64,000 nucleotides of DNA from Saccharopolyspora hirsuta (GCF_008630535.1 NZ_VWPH01000009.1:186001-250000), one strand, 5' to 3'; positions 1-8,749 are shown, counted from the stretch's first letter. Numbers and translations: made by a program. The notes: generated by a model not told the origin, from the sequence alone.

Positions 1-77
1 AGCCCGCGGTCCTCGTAGAAGCGCAGCGCGGTCTGCGCGACGCCGCTGCGGTGGGCGACCTCACCGATGGTCAGCAT
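1..77 (-). CDS. MerR-family transcriptional regulator, N-terminal fragment (cut by window edge)
   Basis: Only the first 25 or so codons are inside the window. From the ATG at 77 they read MLTIGEVAHRSGVAQTALRF followed by YEDRG, which is the first helix-turn-helix of MerR/SoxR-type regulators (IGEVA.RSGV....LRFYE). The effector domain lies outside, so metal, redox or drug specificity cannot be judged; any C-terminal cysteines are not visible. The gene diverges from the transketolase pair, and a MerR-type dyad at 159-178 lies between them, so it probably controls that promoter. Confidence 0.85.
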   Translation of the reverse strand, partial: MLTIGEVAHRSGVAQTALRFYEDRG

Positions 78-155
78 CTTCGGTAGCTTCGACACGTCCG
101 CCAGGCTAGCCGAAAAACCTATAGCATGGTGCAGGTATTTCCCGCGGCCGGGGCC

Positions 156-186
156 TTGACCTCGAGTGAACTCGAAGTTTCACCCT
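156..186 (+). promoter_or_regulatory. MerR/SoxR-type operator-promoter upstream of the split transketolase
   Basis: A -35 hexamer TTGACC (156-161) runs into an interrupted dyad CCTCGAGTGAACTCGAAG (160-177). This matches the E. coli SoxR box CCTCAAGTTAACTTGAGG at 14 of 18 positions. A weak -10 candidate, CACCCT (181-186), lies 19 bp from the -35, the over-long spacing typical of MerR-activated promoters. Transcription would then begin near 192-194, at the ATG itself, implying a leaderless message; no good Shine-Dalgarno sequence is visible. The dyad is direct observation, while binding by the adjacent MerR protein is inference. Confidence 0.6.
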
Positions 187-193
187 GGGGCGC

Positions 194-889
194 ATGACGA
201 TCACGACAACGCGCGGGTACGCCGATCTCCGGCCGCTGATGAGCGCCATGACGGGCGACGAGAAGCACGACGTCGCCGCCACCTCCACCCTCGACGTGCT
301 GTGGGTGCTCTACGACCAGGTCCTGTCGGTCGATCCGCAGCGCACCGACGACCCGGACCGGGACCGCTTCCTGCTGTCCAAGGGCCACGGCCCGATGGCC
401 TTCTACGCGGTGCTGGCCGCCAAGGGCTTCCTGGACCCCGCCGAGCTGTCCTGCTTCGGCGAGTTCGACTCCCGGCTGGGCTTCCACCCCGACCGCGTGC
501 TGGCCCCCGGTGTGGAGATCGGCAGCGGCTCCCTCGGGCACGGCCTGCCCCTCGGGCTCGGCGTCGTGCTGGGCCTGCGCGCCCAGGGCCGCGAGCGGCC
601 GCGGGTCGTCGTGCTGGTCGGCGACGCCGAGCTCGACGAGGGCAGCAACCACGAGGCCATCCAGGTCGCCGGGCGCTGGGGGCTGGGCCAGCTGACCACC
701 GTGGTGGTGGACAACCGCTCCTCCAGCACCGGCTGGCCCGGCGGCATCGCCGACCGCTTCGCCCGCGAGGGCTGGGCCGTGCACACCGTGAACGGCCGCG
801 ACCACGGCGAACTCCGCCGCGCCCTCACCGACACCCGCCCGGACCGCCCGCTCGCGGTGGTCGCCGAAGTCGAGCCCAAGGAGCTGTGA
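194..889 (+). CDS. transketolase, N-terminal (thiamine diphosphate-binding) subunit
   Basis: A 231-residue protein matching the first domain of transketolase, found in split form in many actinomycetes and archaea. SKGHG (about 62-66), SGSLGHGLPLG (about 111-121) and GDAELDEGSN (about 143-152) are the substrate-channel and ThDP/Mg-binding motifs; the usual GDGE reads GDAE here. Transketolase moves two-carbon units between sugar phosphates in the cytosol, but split versions may act on other ketols. The TGA overlaps the ATG of the C-terminal subunit, indicating translational coupling and a 1:1 complex. The start follows a MerR-type promoter and may be leaderless. Confidence 0.88.
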   Translation: MTITTTRGYADLRPLMSAMTGDEKHDVAATSTLDVLWVLYDQVLSVDPQRTDDPDRDRFLLSKGHGPMAFYAVLAAKGFLDPAELSCFGEFDSRLGFHPDRVLAPGVEIGSGSLGHGLPLGLGVVLGLRAQGRERPRVVVLVGDAELDEGSNHEAIQVAGRWGLGQLTTVVVDNRSSSTGWPGGIADRFAREGWAVHTVNGRDHGELRRALTDTRPDRPLAVVAEVEPKEL

Positions 890-1812
890 TGACCGCCCCG
901 ACCACCGCCACCACCATGCGCGAGCAGTTCGTGCGGACCACCACCGAAGCCCTCGACACCGATCCGCGGGTGGCCGTCGTGCTCGCGGAGATCTCCGCGG
1001 ACCGCTTCGAGGACGCCGCGCAGCGCCACCCCCGCCGCGTGCTCAACGTCGGCATCCGCGAGCAGGCCATGGTCGGCGTCGGCGGCGGGCTGGCGCTGAC
1101 CGGGCTGCGGCCGGTGGTCCACTCGATCACGCCGTTCCTCGTGGAGCGCCCCTTCGAGCAGCTCAAGCTCGACCTCAGCCACCAGGGCGTCGGTGCGATC
1201 GTGGTCAGCACCGGCGCCTCGTACGACTACCCGACGGCGGGGCGCACGCACATGGCGCCCGGCGACGTGGCGCTGATCGACACGCTGCCCGGCTGGACCG
1301 TGCACGTCCCCGGCCACCCGGCCGAGGTCGACGCGCTGCTGCGCTCGGCGCTGCCCGGCGACGAGCCGGTCTACCTGCGGCTCTCCGAGCGGGTCAACGC
1401 CGAACCGCTGGTCACCGGCCCGGGCTGGCACACAGTGCGCAGCGGGAGCCGGGCAGTGGTGCTGGCCGTTGGCCCGATGCTGGACCCGGTCCTGACCGCC
1501 ACCGCCGCGCTCGACGTGACCGTGCTGTACACGGCCACCATCCGCCCGTTCGACGCCACCGGGCTGCGCGCGGCCGTGCGAGCGGCGAGCCCCGACGTGG
1601 TGCTGGTCGAGCCGTACCTGCGCGGCACCTCGACGCACGAGGTCAACGACGCGCTCGCCGACGTCGCGCACCGGACCCTGGCGCTGGGCGTCCGCCGCGA
1701 CCAGGAGCTGCGCGCGTACGGGACGGCCGACGAGCACGAGGCCGCGCACGGCCTGGGGCCGACCGCGATCGCCGAGTCCATCCGCGACTTCCTGGACGGA
1801 GCTGCCCGATGA
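889..1812 (+). CDS. transketolase, C-terminal (pyrimidine-binding) subunit
   Basis: 307 residues starting at the ATG that overlaps the upstream stop (TGATG). NVGIREQAMVG (about 53-63) carries the conserved Glu that activates the ThDP aminopyrimidine, and a transketolase C-terminal domain follows (VVLAVG... and VLVEPYLRGTS). Together with the preceding 231-residue subunit it makes a protein close to full-length transketolase (about 540 versus 600-670 residues). The open frame continues upstream of 889 only as a shadow of the first subunit, so the overlap start is preferred. It is the second gene of a three-gene unit that ends in a PPOX-type protein. Confidence 0.87.
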   Translation: MTAPTTATTMREQFVRTTTEALDTDPRVAVVLAEISADRFEDAAQRHPRRVLNVGIREQAMVGVGGGLALTGLRPVVHSITPFLVERPFEQLKLDLSHQGVGAIVVSTGASYDYPTAGRTHMAPGDVALIDTLPGWTVHVPGHPAEVDALLRSALPGDEPVYLRLSERVNAEPLVTGPGWHTVRSGSRAVVLAVGPMLDPVLTATAALDVTVLYTATIRPFDATGLRAAVRAASPDVVLVEPYLRGTSTHEVNDALADVAHRTLALGVRRDQELRAYGTADEHEAAHGLGPTAIAESIRDFLDGAAR

Positions 1813-2201
1813 CCTTCACCCCCGGCGAGATCGAGTACCTGGAGAGCCAGAGCTTGGGACGCCTGTGCACGCTCGGGCCGGACGGGGCGCCGCAGGCCCG
1901 GCCGGTGGGCGTGCACCTGGGTCCGGACGGGACGATCGACGTCCCCGGCTACCACAACGCGAAGTCGCAGAAGTGGCGCAACGTGCTGCGGGATCCGCGG
2001 GTGACGTTCGTGGTGGACGACATCGCCTCGCGGAACCCGTGGCGGGTCCGCGGCATCGAGATCCGCGGGGAGGCGGAGGCGCTGCTCGGCGTCGGGTCGA
2101 CCGAGGGCGGCCTCAGCGGTGACGTGATCCGCATCCACCCGACGCGCATCCTGTCGTGGGGCATCGACGCAGATCGCCTCGAAGCCCGGAACGTGGGCTG
2201 A
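1809..2201 (+). CDS. PPOX-class F420-dependent oxidoreductase (split-barrel flavin/deazaflavin fold)
   Basis: A 130-residue protein with the pattern LGRLCTLGPDGAPQARPVGV, then NAKSQKWRN and VRGIEIRGEAE. This is the single-domain pyridoxamine 5'-phosphate oxidase-like split barrel that in actinobacteria often binds coenzyme F420 (TIGR04023-like). The specific substrate is unknown. Its ATG overlaps the transketolase stop (ATGA), so it is co-translated with the sugar genes. The PLP-oxidase catalytic residues of true PdxH are not evident, so vitamin B6 synthesis is unlikely. It dimerises in known relatives and would be cytosolic. Confidence 0.8.
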   Translation: MTFTPGEIEYLESQSLGRLCTLGPDGAPQARPVGVHLGPDGTIDVPGYHNAKSQKWRNVLRDPRVTFVVDDIASRNPWRVRGIEIRGEAEALLGVGSTEGGLSGDVIRIHPTRILSWGIDADRLEARNVG

Positions 2202-2226
2202 CCGCCCGCGCCGGTAGCCTGGATCC

Positions 2227-2856
2227 GTGGCACGAGTCGTCATCTTGGACTACGGATCAGGCAACCTCCGCTCCGCCGAACGCGCGCTGCAGCGCGTCGG
2301 CGCCGACGTCGAGGTGACCGCCGACCATCGTGCCGCGATGGAGGCCGACGGTCTGGTGGTCCCCGGTGTGGGCGCCTTCGCGGCCTGCATGGAGGGTCTG
2401 CTGGAGGTCGGCGGCGACAAGATCATCGACCACCGGCTGGCGGGCGACCGACCGGTGCTGGGCATCTGCGTGGGCATGCAGGTGCTCTTCGAGCAGGGCG
2501 TCGAGCACGGCATGCAGGCCAACGGCTGCGGTCAGTGGCCGGGCACCGTCGAGCGGCTGCAGGCCGACGTCCTGCCGCACATGGGCTGGAACGAGGTCGA
2601 CGCCCCGGCGGACAGCGTGCTGTTCGCCGGGATGGAGCCGGGCACCCGGTTCTACTTCGTGCACTCCTTCGGCGTGCGCCGGTGGGAGCTGGAGCCCGGG
2701 GACTCGATCGCGCCGCCGCGGGTGACCTGGGCCGAGCACGGCGAGCGGTTCGTCGCCGCGGTGGAGAACGGTCCGCTGATGGCGACCCAGTTCCACCCGG
2801 AGAAGTCCGGGGAGGCGGGCGCCCGGTTGCTGCGCAACTGGCTGGACACCTTGTGA
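2227..2856 (+). CDS. hisH: imidazole glycerol phosphate synthase, glutaminase subunit HisH
   Basis: 209 residues from a GTG start. It is a class I glutamine amidotransferase: nucleophile Cys81 in GICVGMQ and the His/Glu pair in TQFHPEKSG near 192-194. It releases ammonia from glutamine for HisF, which closes the imidazole ring in the fifth step of histidine synthesis. HisF is encoded 4 kb downstream, not adjacent. The hisH stop overlaps the GTG of a small membrane gene, and priA follows. No dedicated terminator separates it from the transketolase/PPOX genes upstream, so partial readthrough is possible. Confidence 0.95.
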   Translation: MARVVILDYGSGNLRSAERALQRVGADVEVTADHRAAMEADGLVVPGVGAFAACMEGLLEVGGDKIIDHRLAGDRPVLGICVGMQVLFEQGVEHGMQANGCGQWPGTVERLQADVLPHMGWNEVDAPADSVLFAGMEPGTRFYFVHSFGVRRWELEPGDSIAPPRVTWAEHGERFVAAVENGPLMATQFHPEKSGEAGARLLRNWLDTL

Positions 2857-3053
2857 CCCGCCGCAACGGGATGCTCGGCCAGCGGGCGATCAAGCTGATC
2901 GCCACCGTGCTGGCGTTCGGGATGATCGCCGGTATCGGCGCGCCCTACCTGCTGCAGGCCGGTTTCGCATTGTGGACGGTGCTGCTGCTGGTGCTGGTCG
3001 TGCTCGCGGTGCCGGTGGTGGCGGTGCTGTACTCGGAGCGCTCCCGCCGCTGA
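2853..3053 (+). CDS. small two-helix membrane protein between hisH and priA
   Basis: 66 residues if started at the GTG that overlaps the hisH stop (GTGA). An alternative ATG at 2871 gives 60. Two hydrophobic segments ([20 protein letters not shown] and [21 protein letters not shown]) are joined by a short polar turn and end in a basic tail (YSERSRR), so the C terminus is probably cytosolic. Small membrane ORFs at this place in the his cluster are common in actinomycetes, but no function is known to me. The coupling to hisH is read directly from the overlap. Confidence 0.6.
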   Translation: MTRRNGMLGQRAIKLIATVLAFGMIAGIGAPYLLQAGFALWTVLLLVLVVLAVPVVAVLYSERSRR

Positions 3054-3071
3054 CTTCGCCGTCCTGCTGCA

Positions 3072-3133
3072 GGTCAGAGATCGTGAGCACGTGGTGGGGC
3101 TATAGCCCCGGAAAGTACTCGCGGGACCTGACC
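3072..3133. repeat. long imperfect inverted repeat (CGTGAG family) between the small membrane gene and priA
   Basis: Nested arms: GGTCAG (3072-3077) with CTGACC (3128-3133), then CGTGAGCAC (3082-3090) with GTACTCGCG (3115-3123), around a perfect centre GGGGCTATAGCCCC. The outer sequence resembles the stronger hairpins at 31542, 33955 and 53282, so this looks like a decayed member of one hairpin family. It may act as a weak terminator or transcript-stabilising stem inside the his operon. Confidence 0.55.
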
Positions 3134-3227
3134 AGCAGTACGACCACCTTCCCCTGCGGACCGCGCGTCCGGCGGGTGACGGCGGTGCGGTCGCGGCCGG
3201 TCGGGGCCGGGACAGTAGGGTTGGGGC

Positions 3228-3959
3228 GTGAGCTTCACGTTGCTTCCCGCAGTTGACGTTGCCGACGGGCAGGCCGTCCGCCTCGTGCAGGGCGCCGCCG
3301 GTTCCGAGACCTCCTACGGCGACCCGTTGGAGGCCGCGCTGGCCTGGCAGCGCGCGGGGGCGGAGTGGATCCATCTCGTCGACCTGGACGCGGCGTTCGG
3401 CCGCGGCTCGAACCGCGAACTGCTGGCCGAGGTGACCGGCAAGCTCGATGTCAAGGTGGAGCTCTCCGGCGGCATCCGCGACGACGCCTCGCTGGAGGCG
3501 GCGCTGGCCACCGGCTGCGCGCGGGTCAACCTGGGCACCGCGGCGCTGGAGAACCCGGAGTGGGCGGACCGCGTGGTCGCCGAGTACGGCGAGCGGGTCG
3601 CGGTCGGCCTGGACGTGCGGATCACCGAGCAGGGCCACCGGCTGGCCGCCCGCGGCTGGACCAAGGACGGCGGCGACCTCTGGGAGGTGCTGGCGCGGCT
3701 GGACGCGGCCGGTTGCCGCCGCTACGTGGTCACCGACGTGAGCAAGGACGGCACCCTGCAGGGCCCGAACACCGAGCTGCTGCGCGAGGTCTGCGCCCGC
3801 ACCGAGGCGCCGGTGATCGCCTCCGGCGGGGTGTCCAGCGTGGACGACCTGGTGGCGCTGTCGGAGCTGGCTCCGCTCGGCCTGGAGGGCTCCATCGTCG
3901 GCAAGGCCCTGTACGCGCAGAACTTCACCCTCGAAGAAGCCCTCGCCGCCGTCCGCTGA
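3228..3959 (+). CDS. priA: bifunctional phosphoribosyl isomerase PriA (HisA and TrpF activities)
   Basis: 243-residue (beta/alpha)8 barrel from a GTG start. It has [10 protein letters not shown] with catalytic Asp10, RLVQG (18-22), the second catalytic aspartate in [10 protein letters not shown] (near 170-174) and [10 protein letters not shown] (143-152). The Trp-containing loop is the one that lets actinobacterial PriA accept both ProFAR (histidine pathway) and phosphoribosyl anthranilate (tryptophan pathway). No trpF is present in the trp cluster at 8.7-14.1 kb, consistent with dual use. Its 3' end overlaps the convergent AraC gene by 35 bp. Confidence 0.92.
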   Translation: MSFTLLPAVDVADGQAVRLVQGAAGSETSYGDPLEAALAWQRAGAEWIHLVDLDAAFGRGSNRELLAEVTGKLDVKVELSGGIRDDASLEAALATGCARVNLGTAALENPEWADRVVAEYGERVAVGLDVRITEQGHRLAARGWTKDGGDLWEVLARLDAAGCRRYVVTDVSKDGTLQGPNTELLREVCARTEAPVIASGGVSSVDDLVALSELAPLGLEGSIVGKALYAQNFTLEEALAAVR

Positions 3960-4755
3960 CCGAGCCGGTTCGGGCGTAGCGGCCCGGGGGTACGCCCAGG
4001 ATCCGCTTGAAGTGGCGCGCGAGGTGGGACTGGTCGTAGAAGCCTGCCGCGGTCGCGACCTCGCTCGGCGGTCGGCCGTCGAGGAGCAGGCGGCGGGCCA
4101 GGTCGACGCGCCGCGCCGTCAGGTACTGGTGCGGCGCGATGCCGAACGCGGTGCTGAAGGCGCGCACCAGATGCGCCGGGTGCGCGTGCAGCAGCTGCGC
4201 GGTTTCCGCCAGTGTCGTGCCCGCCACGAGCCGTGAGTCCAGGAGGTCGCGCAGGTCCTGCGCGATGCCGCGGTCGGTCACCGGGCTGGCGACGGCGAGC
4301 CGCGGGCGCAGGTGTTCGCGCAGCCGGTGGCTGATGAGGGCCAACCGGCTCTCCGCCTCGAACTCCTCGCCCGGGGTGGCCAGGGCCGCGTGCAGCTGTC
4401 CGATGCGGGTGCGCAGGGCGGGGTCGGTGATCTCCGGGCCGTCCACGGCGGGCCCGATGAAGCTCTCGTCCAGCTGCGTCGCGTCGAGGTAGAGCACGCG
4501 CTTGCGGAAACCGCGGGGAGTGGCCGAGGTTCCGTTGTGCGGGACGTGGGGCGGCAGCAGGCTGAGCGTTCCGTCCGGGGTGCCGCGCTGGTGGCGGTCC
4601 AGGTCGTAGCGGACCGCCCCGTCGTCGACGATCAGCAGCGTCCAGGCGTCGTGGACGTGCAGCGGGTACGCGTGCTCGGTGAAGTGGGCGTGGAAGACCT
4701 CCACGACACCCGGGACGGACGGGCGCCACGCCGTGATCTCCTGCTGGGGCGCCAT
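3925..4755 (-). CDS. AraC-family regulator with N-terminal cupin sensor
   Basis: 276 residues from the ATG at 4755. The N-terminal half has the AraC cupin pattern ([19 protein letters not shown] and [10 protein letters not shown]) and the C-terminal third two helix-turn-helix units, ending with the AraC signature [20 protein letters not shown]. The open frame extends further upstream but would run across the divergent DUF2000 gene, so 4755 is chosen. It diverges from that gene over about 49 bp, a classic regulator-target layout. The ligand is unknown. The pair sits inside the his cluster between priA and hisF and looks like an insertion. Confidence 0.88.
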   Translation of the reverse strand: MAPQQEITAWRPSVPGVVEVFHAHFTEHAYPLHVHDAWTLLIVDDGAVRYDLDRHQRGTPDGTLSLLPPHVPHNGTSATPRGFRKRVLYLDATQLDESFIGPAVDGPEITDPALRTRIGQLHAALATPGEEFEAESRLALISHRLREHLRPRLAVASPVTDRGIAQDLRDLLDSRLVAGTTLAETAQLLHAHPAHLVRAFSTAFGIAPHQYLTARRVDLARRLLLDGRPPSEVATAAGFYDQSHLARHFKRILGVPPGRYARTGSVSGRRRGLLRG

Positions 4756-4804
4756 GCAAAGAACGTACAAGACCGCGGCGGTGCCCGGGGCGCAGCATCG
4801 GGGC

Positions 4805-5224
4805 ATGGGAACAGAGCGCTTCGACACCAAGATCGCCGTGCTGCTGCGGGACGACCTGGCGACCTGGCAGCGGCTGAACGTGACCGCCTTCGCGGTCAGC
4901 GGGCTCGGCACGGCGGAACCGGAGCTGATCGGCGAGCCGTACGCGGACGCCGACGACGTCGAGTACCTGCCGATGTTCCGCCAGCCCGTGCTGGTCTTCG
5001 AGGGGGCGAAGGAGGTGCTGACCGCCGCGCACCGGCGAGCGCTGTCCCGCTCGCTGCGGATCTCGGTGTTCACCGCTGACCTGTTCAGCACCGGCAACGA
5101 CCGGGACAACCGGGCGGCCGTGCGGGCGGTGGGCACCGATCACCTCGACCTGGTGGGGTTGGCCGTGCACGGGCCGCGCAACGCGGTGGACAAGGTGCTC
5201 AAGGGCGCCCGGATGCACCCGTGA
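4805..5224 (+). CDS. DUF2000 domain protein
   Basis: 139 residues beginning [65 protein letters not shown] and [20 protein letters not shown] are the conserved blocks of the DUF2000 family (about 135-140 residues). The biochemical role is unknown; relatives are often next to AraC- or Lrp-type regulators, as here. There is no signal peptide and it is presumably cytosolic. It is probably the target of the divergent AraC gene. Confidence 0.82.
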   Translation: MGTERFDTKIAVLLRDDLATWQRLNVTAFAVSGLGTAEPELIGEPYADADDVEYLPMFRQPVLVFEGAKEVLTAAHRRALSRSLRISVFTADLFSTGNDRDNRAAVRAVGTDHLDLVGLAVHGPRNAVDKVLKGARMHP

Positions 5225-5340
5225 GGTTCGCGCCCGGCGCAGTGACCATGCCTTCTACCAGCTGAAATGGGGGTCGGCTAAGGGAGAAGCCCCGAGTCGA
5301 TCGGGGGTGCGCCCCGCCATGATCGCGATCGAGGTCCGAG

Positions 5341-6312
5341 ATGCGGATCTCGATCGCGAACGCGGTCAGCGTCGCCCGCGACATCGACGCGGTCCGGCGG
5401 GCGCTCGGCGAGGAGCAGCTCAGCCTCTACGGCATCTCCTACGGCACGCTGGTCGGCCAGATGTACGCGGAGAACTTCCCCGACCGGGTCCGCGCGCTGG
5501 TCCTCGACAGCGTCATGGACCACAGCCTCAGCGCCAGCGACTTCCTCGTCACGGAAGCGGAGACGGCCGAGGACTCCTTCGCCGAGTTGGCGAAGTGGTG
5601 CGCGGAGGACGCGCAGTGCGCGCTGCACGGCGAAGACGTCGGCGCGGTCTACGACGAGCTCTACAAGCGGGCCGAGAACGGCGAGCTGCACGCGCCGGGC
5701 GACCCCAGCACGCCGATCGGGCCGGTGGAGCTGAGCCGCAGCACGCTCGGCCACTTCTACGGGCCGAACTGGCAGTCGCTCGCGGAGCAGCTCAAGGCGC
5801 TGCGCGACGACCGGCCGACGCCGACCGCGCAGGCCGCACCCGAGACCATCCCGTACTCGGTGGCCGCGTTCTGCGGCGACTGGAACACCGACGTCGACAC
5901 CGCCGAGCAGTACGCGCAGGAGTGGCAGCGGCAGAACGACGTCGCGCCGCACATGCGGTTCGGCCTGGGCGGCGGGGTCGCGTGGGGCTGCATCGACTGG
6001 CCCTCGCCGGTCCAGAACCCCCAGCACGTGCCGCAGATCCGCACCGAAGCCCCCGTCCTGATCGCCAACGCCCAGCACGACCCGGCCACCGGCTACGCCT
6101 GGGCGACCAATGTGGACCGGCAGATCGAGCAGGCCGCGCTGCTGACCTACGACGGCTGGGGCCACGGCGTCTACTCCCGCAGCGGGTGCACCGTCTCGGC
6201 CGTCGACCGGTACCTCGTCGACGGCGTCGTCCCGCCGGAGGGCGCGCGCTGCGCGGCGGTGCCGCCGACGGAGAACCCGCCGGTCCGGCCGTACGTCGGC
6301 TGGGGCGGCTGA
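5341..6312 (+). pseudogene. 5'-truncated alpha/beta hydrolase (TAP-like tripeptidyl aminopeptidase) remnant
   Basis: The 323-codon frame begins abruptly at the helix just before the nucleophile elbow ([20 protein letters not shown] followed by ISYGT). It keeps the catalytic Ser, an Asp in NAQHDPATG and a His in GWGHGVYS, plus the TAP C-terminal domain. Relatives are secreted proteins of about 480-520 residues with a signal peptide and a 130-170 residue N-terminal part that supplies the first strands and oxyanion hole. That part is absent, and only 116 bp lie between here and the previous gene. No frame upstream restores it, so I read this as a decaying fragment. A short intracellular enzyme is possible but unlikely. 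Confidence 0.72.
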
Positions 6313-6319
6313 AACGCCG

Positions 6320-6383
6320 ATCTCGCGCGAAACCGCCGTTTCCCGTGGGGCGCGAGTGGCGGTTTCGCGCGAAATCGCCCCAT
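6320..6383. terminator. hairpin between the truncated hydrolase and hisF
   Basis: Arms CGCGCGAAACCGCC and GGCGGTTTCGCGCG pair perfectly over 14 bp around a roughly 20-nt loop, with flanking GATCT/AAATC extending the stem. It directly follows the hydrolase stop and precedes hisF by about 35 bp. A U-run is lacking, as usual in actinomycetes. Confidence 0.5.
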
Positions 6384-6420
6384 CCGCCGCGCCGCGCGGC
6401 CGTGTCTCTACCCTGGGGGC

Positions 6421-7194
6421 ATGGCCGTTGCGGTGCGTGTGATCCCCTGCTTGGACGTCGATCAGGGGCGGGTCGTCAAAGGTGTGAACTTCACCAACCT
6501 CCGGGATGCGGGCGACCCCGTCGAGCTCGCCCGCGCCTACGACGCGGAGGGCGCCGACGAGCTGACCTTCCTGGACGTCACGGCCTCCTCCGGCAACCGG
6601 GAGACCACCTTCGACGTGGTCCGCCGCACCGCCGAGCAGGTGTTCATCCCGCTGACCGTCGGCGGCGGCGTGCGCAGCCCCGAGGACATCAACCGGCTGC
6701 TGCGCGCCGGGGCGGACAAGGTCAGCCTCAACACCGCGGCGATCGCCCGGCCCGAGCTGCTCAGCGAGGCCTCGCAGCGCTTCGGCGCCCAGTGCGTGGT
6801 GCTGTCGGTGGACGCGCGCCGGGTGCCCGAAGGCGGGCAGCCGACCGCGTCCGGCTACGAGGTCACCACGCACGGCGGTCGCCGCGGCACCGGGATCTGC
6901 GCGGTCGAGTGGGCGGCGAGGGGCCAGCAGCTCGGCGTCGGCGAGATCCTGCTGAACTCGATGGACGCCGACGGCACCAAGTCCGGGTTCGACCTGGAGA
7001 TGATCCGCGCGGTGCGGGCGGTGGTGGACGTGCCGCTGATCGCCAGCGGCGGAGCCGGGGCCGTGGAGCACTTCGCGCCCGCGGTGCACGCGGGGGCCGA
7101 CGCGGTGCTGGCCGCCAGCGTGTTCCACTTCGGACAGCTGAAGATCAGCGACGTCAAGGACGCCATGCGGGCGGAAGGGATCACGGTGCGATGA
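6421..7194 (+). CDS. hisF: imidazole glycerol phosphate synthase, cyclase subunit HisF
   Basis: 257 residues, starting [20 protein letters not shown]. Catalytic Asp12 (VIPCLDV) and the second-half motifs [14 protein letters not shown] and IASGGAG are present, as in all HisF barrels. With HisH it makes IGP and AICAR from PRFAR plus ammonia. The gene overlaps hisI by four bases (ATGA). It is separated from hisH and priA by the AraC/DUF2000/hydrolase block, so expression of the two subunits of one enzyme probably relies on separate promoters. Confidence 0.95.
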   Translation: MAVAVRVIPCLDVDQGRVVKGVNFTNLRDAGDPVELARAYDAEGADELTFLDVTASSGNRETTFDVVRRTAEQVFIPLTVGGGVRSPEDINRLLRAGADKVSLNTAAIARPELLSEASQRFGAQCVVLSVDARRVPEGGQPTASGYEVTTHGGRRGTGICAVEWAARGQQLGVGEILLNSMDADGTKSGFDLEMIRAVRAVVDVPLIASGGAGAVEHFAPAVHAGADAVLAASVFHFGQLKISDVKDAMRAEGITVR

Positions 7195-7529
7195 GTCTGG
7201 ACCCGGCGATCTCGGCTCGCCTCAAGCGCAACGCCGACGGGCTGGTCGCGGCGATCGCGCAGCAGCGCGGCACCGGCGAGGTGCTGATGATGGCGTGGAT
7301 GGACGACGAGGCGCTGCACCGCACCCTCACCACCCGCCGCGCCACCTACTTCTCCCGCAGCCGCCAGCAGTACTGGGTCAAGGGCGAGACCTCCGGCCAC
7401 ACCCAGCACGTGCACGAGGTCCGCCTGGACTGCGACGGCGACACGATCCTCCTGGTCGTGGACCAGGAGGGCGCGGCCTGCCACACCGGAGACCGAACCT
7501 GCTTCGACGCCGACGTCCTGCTGAGCTGA
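7191..7529 (+). CDS. hisI: phosphoribosyl-AMP cyclohydrolase HisI
   Basis: 112 residues starting at the ATG that overlaps the hisF stop. The metal-binding motifs LDCDGD and ACHTGDRTC and the core [11 protein letters not shown]...YFSRSR are typical of the monofunctional actinobacterial enzyme; the HisE domain is separate and not in this window. It opens the adenine ring of PR-AMP in the third step of histidine synthesis. It ends the his operon; the following 519 bp carry repeat R1 and no gene. Confidence 0.95.
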   Translation: MSLDPAISARLKRNADGLVAAIAQQRGTGEVLMMAWMDDEALHRTLTTRRATYFSRSRQQYWVKGETSGHTQHVHEVRLDCDGDTILLVVDQEGAACHTGDRTCFDADVLLS

Positions 7530-7602
7530 GTCCCAGCGGCTGGCTTCCGCTGCGGTGCCGTTGCCGTTGGCCGTCCGCAGGCGCTCGGTCTCCGGGGTGC
7601 AC

Positions 7603-7646
7603 GCGATTTCAATGGAAATCGGACCTCCGATTTCCATTGAAGTCGC
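7603..7646. repeat. A-type hairpin preceding repeat R1
   Basis: GCGATTTCAATGGAAATCGG and CCGATTTCCATTGAAGTCGC form arms of about 20 bp with one mismatch around a short loop. Each arm is itself a small palindrome (GATTTC-4-GAAATC), so cruciform or two-hairpin folding is possible. The same hairpin recurs at 14220, 17826, 36377 and 49728. Confidence 0.8.
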
Positions 7647-7707
7647 AGGAACCCGGACGACCTGCCCACATCCGTCGGCATGTCGGGCGCCGGACGCGCC
7701 GACGGGT

Positions 7708-8037
7708 GCAGTTTCAATTGAAACTGTGATCCCCCGTGGGTGGGAACCGCGGTTTCAACTGAGCCTTTTTCATCCTGTCCGTGGACCGCAGCTGCGAAGG
7801 GCGACCGGCACCGGTCGGCAGGTGTCGCATGCGCCGCAGGCGCATAGCCCACCCTCGCAGCTCGCACCGCCGCGGGTTCACGGTGCCCACCCCTCTGGGG
7901 TTCCTTCCGGCGAGGACGGCCCAACTGCCGTGTATTGGCATACATAAAGTTGGGCACCCGGAGTCCAGGCGGGCGCTGAGGTTCCGCCACCGGCACCGCC
8001 ACGCAGAACGAGGTTGGAAAAACCTCACTGAAACTGC
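7708..8037 (+). repeat. structured intergenic repeat, copy R1
   Basis: About 330 bp between the convergent hisI and TetR genes. It begins with palindrome CAGTTTCAATTGAAACTG (7709-7726) and ends TGAAACTGC (8029-8037), which pairs perfectly with its start GCAGTTTCA (7708-7716). Inside are hairpin H2 ATGCGCC-GCA-GGCGCAT (7829-7845), hairpin H4 with arms CCCAACT/AGTTGGG (7920-7954), the 3' arm of stem S1 (7965-7980) and a terminal stem-loop (8010-8026). The 5' arm of S1 is replaced by unrelated sequence (about 7880-7910). There is no plausible coding frame. Confidence 0.85.
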
Positions 8038-8048
8038 GGTCCGGTGCC

Positions 8049-8660
8049 TCAGCCGAGGTCGCCGGTGAGGTAGCGCTGGAGGTTGGGGGCGATCGCCGCC
8101 ACCACCGTGTCGTGGTCGGCTGAGGCCAGGGGTTCCAGGCGGACCACGTAGCGGGCCATGCCCAGGCCGACGATCTGGGACCCGCAGAGCGCTCCGCGCA
8201 GGTCCGGCTGGTCCACGTCGAGGGCCTTGATCAGCTTCTCGAACATCACGTTCTGGATGAACTCCCGGAGCATCGCCACCGCGTTCTCGTTGGACGCGAT
8301 GCTGCGCACCAGGGCCGCGAACTGGCCGCCCTCGGCGTTGTCCCACACCGCCAGGAACCGCCGCAGCAACCGCTCGGCCAGGTGCTCCCGGTCCCCGGTC
8401 AGCAGCATCGGCACGATCTCGTCCGGGTTCACCGGGATGTGGACCGCGGCGGAGAACAGCCCGGCCTTGCCGCCGAACCAGTGGTTGACCATCGCCGGGT
8501 CGACCCCGGCCTGCGCTGCGATGGCGCGGACCGTCGCCGCGTCGTAGCCCTGCTCGGTGAACACCTCGCGGGCCGCCGCCAGCAGCGCGGCCTTGGTGTC
8601 GGCGCCGCTGGGGCGCCGCCCGCGCCGCTTGGGCCCGGTGCCGTTCGTTGCACTGCTCAC
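8049..8660 (-). CDS. TetR/AcrR-family regulator
   Basis: 203 residues from a GTG at 8660. The N-terminal TetR helix-turn-helix is clear ([20 protein letters not shown] then [20 protein letters not shown]). The C-terminal half is an all-helical ligand domain similar to the TetR_C_17-type group, with no assignable ligand. It diverges from trpE over 89 bp and may affect that promoter, but TetR proteins are not known tryptophan regulators and the link is only positional. Repeat R1 abuts its 3' end. Confidence 0.85.
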   Translation of the reverse strand: MSSATNGTGPKRRGRRPSGADTKAALLAAAREVFTEQGYDAATVRAIAAQAGVDPAMVNHWFGGKAGLFSAAVHIPVNPDEIVPMLLTGDREHLAERLLRRFLAVWDNAEGGQFAALVRSIASNENAVAMLREFIQNVMFEKLIKALDVDQPDLRGALCGSQIVGLGMARYVVRLEPLASADHDTVVAAIAPNLQRYLTGDLG

Positions 8661-8749
8661 CCGCTCATCCTGGCCGCAGCGGCGGGGTGGGGGCAAAGCG
8701 GCCCGGAGGGCGCGCGCGGGCCGGAACGGGTGCGCGGCACAATGACGAC

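Noticed and set aside
7603-8037. CRISPR array or integron attC interpretation of the hairpin repeats
   Set aside because: Copies are separated by kilobases and not by spacers, no cas or integrase gene is present, and the fold lacks attC extrahelical-base features.
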